Under the pieces are notes generated by a model that was given only the letters and a program-made list of their open reading frames with translations, was not told the origin of the DNA and ran no database searches. Made by a program: the position numbers and the translations under genes. From Bartonella gabonensis (GTDB lineage Bacteria > Pseudomonadota > Alphaproteobacteria > Rhizobiales > Rhizobiaceae): a stretch of 45,753 nucleotides of DNA. Of this stretch, positions 39,577-45,753 are shown piece after piece (positions within the stretch are counted from its first letter, which is position 1; each line of letters starts with the position of its first letter). The stretch covers positions 1 through 45,753 of the forward strand of contig NZ_CAHOYM010000015.1 of the NCBI RefSeq assembly GCF_903679515.1, written 5' to 3'.

Positions 39577-41669
39577 ACTCACTTTTCACTTTTCAGCCTT
39601 TTTTACCTCTCTTTTGGATTCTGCTGTTAAGCGGAATACCCATTCTTTTTATTGTTGTTGGTCTTGTTACACAGCGTCAAGGGTCTTTATTTCGTCTGAT
39701 GGCATTAAGCGCCCTCATCCTTGCTTTGCTCAATCCAATGATTATCAAAGAACAGCGCGAGCCTCTGAAAAGTACGGTAGGCATTGTCATTGACCGCAGT
39801 AAAAGCCAAACTTTTGGAAAACGGATAAACGACAGTGATGAAGCGCGCGCGCAATTAATCGAAACATTGGCACATTATCCACAATTTGAACCACGTTTTA
39901 TTGAAGCTGGAAAACTTGCTGATAATCAATATGCCCCTTCAACGAATTTGTTTGATGCTTTAACACAAGCACTCTCTGATGTACCACCCTCTCGTTATGC
40001 AGGAACCATTTTTATCACTGATGGACAAGTGCATGACATTCCTGAGCTATCAGATCTTCATCATGAAGCACCTCTTAATGCTCTGATCACAGGACGCTCA
40101 GATGAATTTGATCGTCAAATCAAGTTTATTTCTCCTCCACGCTTTGCCCTTGTCAATAAACCACAAAGGCTCTCCATTTTGGTAGAAGATCAAGGAATCC
40201 GCCCAAAAACAATACCACAAAAAGCCAATATTACACTCAGCGTCAATGGACAAGAAGTTGGCCATTATTCTGTGACTCCTGGTATTATTTTTCAAACTGA
40301 AATTACTCTTCCCCATGCTGAAAAAAATATTATCCAAGCGACAACTGAACCTTACAAAGATGAACTAAGCGGTGAAAACAACCGCGCCATAACAACCATT
40401 GAAGGAATTAGAGAAAATTTACGCGTTCTTCTTATTTCAGGCGCCCCTTATAATGGAGAACGGACATGGCGTGACCTTTTGAAAGGTGACTCCAATATTG
40501 ATCTTGTTCACTTTACTATTTTGCGTCCCCCTACCAAAACCGATAATACACCCTTAAGCCAATTATCCTTAGTAGTCTTTCCCACAAAAAAACTCTTTGT
40601 TGAAGAGATTAATAACTTTGATCTCATTGTCCTTGATGGTTACCAGCACTCTGCTGTTTTGCCTTTAATCTATTATGATTATATCGCCCAATATGTACAA
40701 AAGGGGGGTGCATTGCTGATGGTAACAGGACCTGAATTTACTCAAAAAAACTCACTTGCGAAAACACCTTTAATAAGCATTTTACCGGCATTGCCTAATG
40801 GCGCTATTATTGAAAAACCTTTGCGCCCCGCATTAACTAAAGAAGGTGAGCGCCATCCTGTAACAAGGGATCTTGCCTCGCTTAACCTTCCAGCTTCTCA
40901 ATGGGGGCAATGGCTGCGACAAATTGCTATTCAAGATGCATACAAAGGTACAGCTCTCATGAAAGGAGCCGATGAACACCCCCTTTTACTTCTTTCCCAT
41001 GTTGATAAAGGGCGTTTAGGCATGTTGCTTTCCGATGAAAGTTGGCTTTGGGCACGAGGGTTTGAAGGTGGTGGTCCTTATGCGGCTCTTTATCGCCGAA
41101 TTGCTCATTGGCTCATGAAAGAACCAGAACTTGAAGAAGAAAAACTAAGCGCGACCAGCAGCCATCATCATTTAACAATTCGCCGCCAAACTCTGAAAGA
41201 TCATCTAGAACCTGCTGAAATCACTTTTCCTTCTGGAAAAAAACAAAAGATCGCCCTTACTCAAGAGAAAGAAGGCCTCTTCACTGCAACTATAGCCACT
41301 GATGAGACAGGGATTTTTACCATTAAAAATGGCGATTTAACAATACTGTCTTCTGTAGGAATGCTCGATAATCTTGAATTGTTTGACTTAATTTCAACAC
41401 AAGAAAAATTAGCCCCTATCATTAAGCACACGGGTGGCTATATTGGGCGTTTACACCCTGATGGAAAAGAAAATATTCATCTTCCTCCACTCAAGCTGAT
41501 TCAATCAAAAATAAGCTTGTCATCTTCCCCTGCACATTCAATTATTTTGAAAGAAGCTACAGAAACGCGTTTAATTAATACCTCTTATTTTTCAATATTT
41601 TCTGGTTTTTTTGCACTGCCTGTTTGCCTCTTACTGTTGAGCAGCATGTGGTATCGTGAAGGCCGTTAA
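39573..41669 (+). CDS. Large membrane protein of the MoxR/DUF4159 operon
   Basis: A 698-residue protein with two N-terminal membrane segments (about 10-28 and 35-52) and one C-terminal segment (about 672-692), leaving a large extracytoplasmic region. Inside that region is a vWA-like stretch: VGIVIDRSKSQTFG has D-x-S-x-S (DRSKS), and GTIFITDGQVHD follows. Further on is a glutamine-amidotransferase-like segment, LIYYDYIAQYVQKGGALLMVTGP. It follows the DUF4159 gene with an ATGA overlap and is the last gene of the four-gene operon. No single named function can be given. Confidence 0.8.
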   Translation: MNSLFTFQPFLPLFWILLLSGIPILFIVVGLVTQRQGSLFRLMALSALILALLNPMIIKEQREPLKSTVGIVIDRSKSQTFGKRINDSDEARAQLIETLAHYPQFEPRFIEAGKLADNQYAPSTNLFDALTQALSDVPPSRYAGTIFITDGQVHDIPELSDLHHEAPLNALITGRSDEFDRQIKFISPPRFALVNKPQRLSILVEDQGIRPKTIPQKANITLSVNGQEVGHYSVTPGIIFQTEITLPHAEKNIIQATTEPYKDELSGENNRAITTIEGIRENLRVLLISGAPYNGERTWRDLLKGDSNIDLVHFTILRPPTKTDNTPLSQLSLVVFPTKKLFVEEINNFDLIVLDGYQHSAVLPLIYYDYIAQYVQKGGALLMVTGPEFTQKNSLAKTPLISILPALPNGAIIEKPLRPALTKEGERHPVTRDLASLNLPASQWGQWLRQIAIQDAYKGTALMKGADEHPLLLLSHVDKGRLGMLLSDESWLWARGFEGGGPYAALYRRIAHWLMKEPELEEEKLSATSSHHHLTIRRQTLKDHLEPAEITFPSGKKQKIALTQEKEGLFTATIATDETGIFTIKNGDLTILSSVGMLDNLELFDLISTQEKLAPIIKHTGGYIGRLHPDGKENIHLPPLKLIQSKISLSSSPAHSIILKEATETRLINTSYFSIFSGFFALPVCLLLLSSMWYREGR

Positions 41670-41830
41670 AAAATCCTGAGATTTTGTAGAGTAATTTTAA
41701 AATTAAGCTTATCTTTTTGTGTATTTACTTATTTTTTTATAATTAGATAAGACATTGAGTTATAATGGATAATTTATCTTTTTTTCATATCGAGCCATTA
41801 TTCTCAGTAGGATTTTCCTTTCTTGTAATC

Positions 41831-41876
41831 CTTTCCATATTAAATCAATGAAAATCATTCTCTTGCACATCATCAG
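41831..41876 (-). repeat. Dispersed intergenic repeat, copy 8
   Basis: On the minus strand GATGATGTGCAAGAGAATGA then TTTTCATTGATTTAATATGG. It shares GATGTGCAAGAGAAT with the copy at 7913. It faces opposite to the other integrase-linked copies, matching the opposite orientation of its neighbouring remnant. Confidence 0.7.
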
Positions 41877-41929
41877 AATGGGGGACGTATGAATAAAAAA
41901 CATTGATAAAGAGAGTGAAATTTCTCTTA

Positions 41930-42240
41930 CGAATCCTCTTAAAGCAAGGATTTTTATAAAGTTGGGACGGGATAGTATGATAGTTTTGGTTAGTACCTTG
42001 TATAAGTATAAAGAGGGTGGTGCATGAATAAGCCTTATAAACAAGACTTTTCATAGCATTGAAGAACTTTCATGAAATGGAATCAAGCGCATTGGGAAAT
42101 ATTTCTTCAAAAAAATATGTGCGTGTACAACACAATGATATTTTATTTGGGATATTCCTCTTGAGGTGCTCTGTTTTGCGTGAAAAACATCTCCCCTTAA
42201 AAGCATATATGACAACGCAAAACCATAAAAATTTCTTATG
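41930..42240 (+). pseudogene. Tyrosine integrase N-terminal remnant
   Basis: Plus-strand fragments align to the N-terminal arm-binding domain of the same integrase family. STLYKYKEGGA (ending at a TGA near 42026) parallels GLLLHKCKDGGS of the 2424-3499 copy. After a frame change, HEMESSALGNISSKKYVRV (from about 42071) parallels REMGLGALxDVSLKQAREY, and NDILFG parallels the RSVLSEG segment. Nothing of the catalytic core is left. Confidence 0.6.
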
Positions 42241-42567
42241 AATACAATACACTCTTTTGCATTTTATACTGAGTGATTAGATTTTTTATGATAATATGTT
42301 GTCGTATAAAAGCTGTTTAAAGATCTTAAAACGTCTGACCATCATTTTAAAGTTTATCCTATCATACAAAAGACATATTGGTTGCCGAAAATGGTCTGTT
42401 GTATTATGCTTTCCTTTGTTATAAGAAATATAATACAGCATCAATTCTCCAAAGAATTTTCTCATACTTTCAAAAGCTATTTTTCATTTTACAATCCTTC
42501 TTGCCTTTAAGCACCAACTTATCTTATGCTTTTTCTTTAAATCGTTTTTAATATTCTACGAGCTTTT

Positions 42568-43452
42568 ATGTTTCATCTTGCCCATATATCCGATATACAC
42601 CTTTCCCCTATCCCGAAACCTACCCTTTTTGAACTTTCTGGAAAACGTCTGACCGGTTATTTAAATTGGCAAAAAAAACGTAAGAATCAAATGGCAACAG
42701 ATGTCTTGGAAACTTTAATAGATGCCTTGAATAAAACAAAGCCTGATCACCTTGTGATCTCTGGTGATCTTGTGAACCTTGCTCTCGATAAGGAATTTGA
42801 ACAAGCTCGTCGTTGGCTCCTTAACTTGGGACAAGCTCAAGACATTTCTTTAACATTTGGAAATCATGATGCCTATGTCCGCGGCGCCTTCCAAAAAGCA
42901 TGTACTCTCTTTAAACCTTGGATCACAGGTGATGTGCCTCAAAAAAGTGCCTTTCCTTATATGCGTATTCGCGAAGATGTCGCCATCATAGTTGCTTCTT
43001 CAGCCATCGCAACTCCCCCTTTTCAAGCTTCTGGTTATTTTGGTAAAATGCAAGCGCAAACGTTACCGCACCTTTTAAATGAAGCAGCAAAGCGCAACCT
43101 TTTTCGTGTTGTCATGATCCATCATCCCCCTTTTCCCAAGGCAACCTCTTGGCATAAAAAACTACGGGATATAAAACGTTTTCTAGACGTTATCAAACAT
43201 CACGGTTGCGAACTTATTCTGCACGGACATACTCATTTACCCACATTGAAGTGGATTGAAGGACCAATTAAAAAAATTCCTATTGTTGGTGTTCCTTCCG
43301 CATCACAAGCTTTTGGTGATAAAAAACCACCCGCAGGCTTTAATTTATTTTCCATTGAACGCTTACAAAATCAATGGCACTGTCAGTTGCAACGTTATAG
43401 CATTATCAACCCCCAAAACGAGATGGCCTGTAATGAAACAATTAATCTTTAA
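42568..43452 (+). CDS. Metallophosphoesterase (calcineurin-like, class III PDE type)
   Basis: A 294-residue cytosolic dinuclear-metal phosphoesterase. All five signature motifs are present: HISDIHLSP (D9, H11), VISGDLVNL, FGNHDAYVRG, IHHPPF and LHGHTHLP. This is the arrangement of the CpdA/3',5'-cyclic-nucleotide phosphodiesterase group, but the family also includes phospholipid-headgroup hydrolases, so the substrate is open. It stands alone between two gene-poor intervals. Only a weak GAG ribosome site precedes the ATG. Confidence 0.9.
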   Translation: MFHLAHISDIHLSPIPKPTLFELSGKRLTGYLNWQKKRKNQMATDVLETLIDALNKTKPDHLVISGDLVNLALDKEFEQARRWLLNLGQAQDISLTFGNHDAYVRGAFQKACTLFKPWITGDVPQKSAFPYMRIREDVAIIVASSAIATPPFQASGYFGKMQAQTLPHLLNEAAKRNLFRVVMIHHPPFPKATSWHKKLRDIKRFLDVIKHHGCELILHGHTHLPTLKWIEGPIKKIPIVGVPSASQAFGDKKPPAGFNLFSIERLQNQWHCQLQRYSIINPQNEMACNETINL

Positions 43453-43959
43453 ATGCTTAAACATATCCAAAGTTACCAAAACAACCTAAAGCGAAAATAT
43501 TTTCACTTCATATCCCTTTCATAAATAATAATTTTATTGCCTCATCCTCTTAAAAAGATAAAGTTCTACCTTCTTTGTTGATAGATCAATTTCTTTCAAA
43601 GAGCCCCGTTGGCTAACCCCATTTATGTGACTGACTTTACAAAGTCATTGATTTACTTCCTTCTCGTTCTCAAGGACGAAGATTTCTACCCTATCTGATT
43701 TATAAATAATCTGGATTCTTTTCGCACAGATTCTACCTGCGATTGTACATATGATTTACTTCACAAAGTTCTAAAAATCTTGCTTTGCATTTCATCGCCC
43801 CTAAACCTCTCATAGGCAAAATCCTCATAGCGCTATAGTCATGATATTTTATAAGATAATAGAGAAGCTCATTTAGCTTTTATAGCTCGATATCAATGAC
43901 GATAAAAAGCTCAATAACAACTAAAACATATAATTTTAATAATCCCCCCTTGTCATTCA

Positions 43960-44010
43960 TTAAACAAATGATGTTAATTGATTTATGATAAATAGATTTG
44001 AAATGATCTT
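43960..44010 (+). repeat. Dispersed intergenic repeat, copy 9
   Basis: ATGTTAATTGATTTATGATA followed by AATAGATTTGAAATGATC. The core matches copies at 7913 and 33175. No clear integrase remnant is adjacent on the minus strand, only an unrecognised protein-like patch. Confidence 0.6.
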
Positions 44011-44284
44011 CCACTATTATATGTGATAGTTATTATCGCACATTTAAACTTTTATAAAAATAATATATTCTATTTCAATAATAAGCACCAGTAATAATGT
44101 TTTTTATATCTCGATAAATTCCTATTTTGCTATCCATTTTTTCCGATAAAGCACTTTATAATACTCCTTAATAATTATCTATTACTCTGTATTATTATCT
44201 ATAATAAAGCATAAAATATCCAATAATAAAAAAATTATAATATGAATTTTTATTATTATTGAGTTATTTTTTGGATGTAATTTT

Positions 44285-44540
44285 ATGCTCTTTAAACAGA
44301 AAAGTCGATTGTATGAGAGGTCTTTCAAATAAAACAGAATACCATTGGCTTGCTAATTCATGCGTTTGTTTTAAAGAAGTATCTTTTCTACCCGAATCCA
44401 TTTCACGACGTCCCCCATGAATGGTTTAATGATAAAGTCCATTAAGCACCATATTCTCGTTTATGAAGAAAAAATCGCTACCATAAAACAACACTTTTCT
44501 TCCCAATGCTGCGTTAGCTCTCCACACTTGAGACGGTTTA
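44285..44540 (-). pseudogene. Tyrosine integrase N-terminal remnant
   Basis: On the minus strand fragments align in order to the integrase N-terminal domain. RFFLHKREYGA, then a stop and WTLSLNHSW, parallel GLLLHKxKDGGxxW. After a frame change, GGRREMDSGRKDTSLKQTHE and LASQWYSVLFERP parallel GRRREMGLGxLxDVSLKQAREY and QWRSVLSEG. The final FKEHK parallels IKEHDK. Compared with the copy at 3026-3499 it keeps the RREM segment that copy has lost. The catalytic core is absent. Confidence 0.75.
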
Positions 44541-44615
44541 TAAAAAGAATTTTTATTGTTTCTTTAATGTTTTTATACTCACAGTCCTCCCCGCTTTTAA
44601 CGTATAAAAGACATG

Positions 44616-44674
44616 GTTTTGATTGTTTCAACGTGGAATAGGTTTGAAATGAGATAATCTTATGATACTTAGGC
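44616..44674 (+). repeat. Dispersed intergenic repeat, copy 10
   Basis: TTTTGATTGTTTCAACGTGG, then AATAGGTTTGAAATGAGATA, then ATCTTATGATACTTA. It lies about 75 bases upstream of the minus-strand integrase remnant, the same layout as at 3523 and 7913. Confidence 0.65.
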
Positions 44675-44784
44675 CTCTCATTGCACATGAAAATAGTGAA
44701 TTATCTTTATAAATAAAACTATTATTCGAATAAAACAGTGTCTCTTCTGCGTAAAATAGTATTTTACATTATCTATTTGAAAAA

Positions 44785-44813
44785 TAAAAGCCTCATTTCA
44801 AATGAGGCTTTTA
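44785..44813. terminator. Terminator of the outer-membrane barrel gene
   Basis: A 14-base perfect inverted repeat TAAAAGCCTCATTT / AAATGAGGCTTTTA around a single C. It lies 22 bases past the stop of the minus-strand barrel gene and has T/A tracts in the arms, so it can act in both directions. Confidence 0.8.
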
Positions 44814-44835
44814 AATTGTTTAATTTTGAAAAAAA

Positions 44836-45657
44836 TTAAAATTTATAAGCTACACCCACGCGGAAATCGTTTGTCTTGTAGCTCAGTTCATATTTATCAT
44901 CTATAAACTTCTTCTTGCCGAAATCTGAATAACGATATTCTGCGCGCACAATAACATTATCAGTCATTGCAAAATCAACGCCCCCTCCAAGAGTATAACC
45001 AATCATGGTCTTTTTTTCATCATGCAACCAATCAGAAAGATCAACTGCTCTACTTTTGCTATCAGCTACTGCCGAAAAAACATTCTGAAGCTCCGTATAA
45101 GCAACTCCTCCAGAAACATAAGGCATCATACGATCAATCGCAAAACCAACTTTCACCCGTGTAGCACCAGACCATTTTTGTTTTAAAGTATGATGTATAG
45201 CCTCAATAGGCAACGCTGGAGTTTCATCTTCATCAGAAGCTCTTGTTAGACTTGCTCTTTTTGAAGATTTTGATATTTCTCCAGTTTGATTTTTTTTCGG
45301 TATAGGAATATCCTTCGTATTCTCTTTATCAAGCCACATAATGTCCGTATCAATACCTATAATAAAACCATTATTGATATCAACATTGGAACCTGCATAA
45401 ACGCCCCCGATAAAACCAGAAAGTTTAAGTAAATTCTCTTTTGTAACTGGATTCCATGTCTCATCTTTAAAATAATTTGCAGTTACTTTACTTGAAAAGT
45501 TGCCGATCTGTCCTCCAAGATAAAATCCTGTCCAAGAAAAAGCAGGCGCTGTAATAACAGGAACGGACTGTTCAGGAACAAAGATATCCGCTGCCTGTAA
45601 TACAGAAATTGAAATGAAAGAAAATATAGTTATTGGGATTAAATACTTTGTAATCAT
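44836..45657 (-). CDS. Outer-membrane beta-barrel protein (Omp25 / hemin-binding Hbp family)
   Basis: A 273-residue outer-membrane protein. It has a signal peptide (residues 1-22, cleavage after LQA) and then the family start FSWTGFYLGGQIG. Alternating barrel strands end in FRVGVAYKF, with the C-terminal phenylalanine used for outer-membrane insertion. YSDFGKKKF and VIVRAEYRYSDFG are typical of Omp25/Omp31-like proteins. Bartonella has several members (Hbp/Pap31) that bind hemin at the cell surface. A charged stretch of about 40 residues near 112-150 (KKNQTGEISKSSKRAS, DEDETPA) is probably an external loop. A GGGGAG site precedes the ATG. Which Hbp paralogue this is cannot be told. Confidence 0.85.
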   Translation of the reverse strand: MITKYLIPITIFSFISISVLQAADIFVPEQSVPVITAPAFSWTGFYLGGQIGNFSSKVTANYFKDETWNPVTKENLLKLSGFIGGVYAGSNVDINNGFIIGIDTDIMWLDKENTKDIPIPKKNQTGEISKSSKRASLTRASDEDETPALPIEAIHHTLKQKWSGATRVKVGFAIDRMMPYVSGGVAYTELQNVFSAVADSKSRAVDLSDWLHDEKKTMIGYTLGGGVDFAMTDNVIVRAEYRYSDFGKKKFIDDKYELSYKTNDFRVGVAYKF

Positions 45658-45753
45658 AATTGCTCCCCTAAAAGCTAATGTGAACGTAAATAATAGTTAA
45701 TCGTTTCACACTTTTTGAAAGAAATCTATAGCAAAAATGACACAGTTATAAAA

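Larger units (their letters stand above)
41670..42567. other. Interval between the MoxR operon and the metallophosphoesterase
   Basis: About 0.9 kb with no intact gene. It holds a reverse-oriented repeat copy (41831-41876) followed on the plus strand by a decayed integrase remnant (41930-42240). No terminator for the operon was obvious. Confidence 0.6.
43453..44835. other. Gene-poor interval before the outer-membrane barrel gene
   Basis: About 1.4 kb without an intact gene. It holds repeat copies at 43960 and 44616, an integrase remnant (44285-44540) and the terminator at 44785. On the minus strand near 43830-43765 is a 24-codon open patch (RYEDFAYERFRGDEMQSKIF) that looks protein-like but which I do not recognise. 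An inverted repeat TGACTTT/AAAGTCA with 2-base spacing lies near 43631-43646. Confidence 0.55.

Noticed and set aside
43631-43646. Short inverted repeat TGACTTT / AAAGTCA that could be an operator
   Set aside because: Isolated, far from any intact gene start, and too short to interpret alone.

Overview
The window looks like a chromosomal segment of a Bartonella species (Rhizobiales, Alphaproteobacteria). I infer this from the AT-rich sequence, the alphaproteobacterial neighbourhoods (trxB next to an LsrB/VtlR-type regulator, greA next to an LpcC-type glycosyltransferase, petABC), a BA14K-family protein, a hemin-binding/Omp25-type beta-barrel, and long gene-poor intervals with decayed phage-type integrases. 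The species cannot be fixed from the sequence alone.

Layout. 1-1226: aspartate aminotransferase. 1227-3780: gene-poor stretch with a heavily frameshifted tyrosine integrase (minus strand) and a possible small RNA. 3781-5688: LysR regulator and thioredoxin reductase. 5989-7395: TrkH potassium transporter. 7396-8244: second integrase remnant. 8245-9791: greA and a lipopolysaccharide-core glycosyltransferase. 10128-14579: a small secreted SH3 protein, uvrB and a histidine-rich BA14K protein. 14645-17492: an MBL-fold hydrolase and a divergent OmpR/EnvZ-type two-component pair. 17539-18681: YbjN and UbiK proteins. 18986-21711: lgt, a MidA-like methyltransferase and a YfiH-family protein. 22195-26194: prs, a HerA-like ATPase, rplY (with a structured leader) and pth. 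26597-29287: L,D-transpeptidase, ychF and a PRC-barrel protein. 29398-32103: the cytochrome bc1 operon petABC. 32409-34592: a tiny secreted ORF, trmL and the CCA-adding enzyme. 34838-41669: a tight four-gene MoxR/DUF58/DUF4159/membrane-protein operon. 41670-45657: two more integrase remnants around a metallophosphoesterase, then an outer-membrane barrel.

Most genes are core housekeeping functions: translation (rplY, pth, trmL, cca, ychF), respiration (petABC, ubiK), envelope (lgt, L,D-transpeptidase, glycosyltransferase, Hbp-like barrel) and DNA repair (uvrB). I saw no complete mobile element, CRISPR array, rRNA or tRNA.

The most distinctive feature is hidden in the intergenic DNA. At least four places carry broken reading frames that align, in pieces, to the same tyrosine-integrase family. 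A short non-coding repeat (core resembling TTGATTNAATATNAATAGATTTGAAATGAGA) occurs about ten times and sits just upstream of each integrase remnant in matching orientation; other copies stand alone. This looks like the graveyard of a once-multiplied integrase family with its conserved upstream region. Other points of interest are the histidine-rich BA14K protein, an EnvZ-like kinase lacking the usual H-box proline, a terminator directly in front of the greA promoter and a hairpin at the predicted 5' end of the rplY mRNA.
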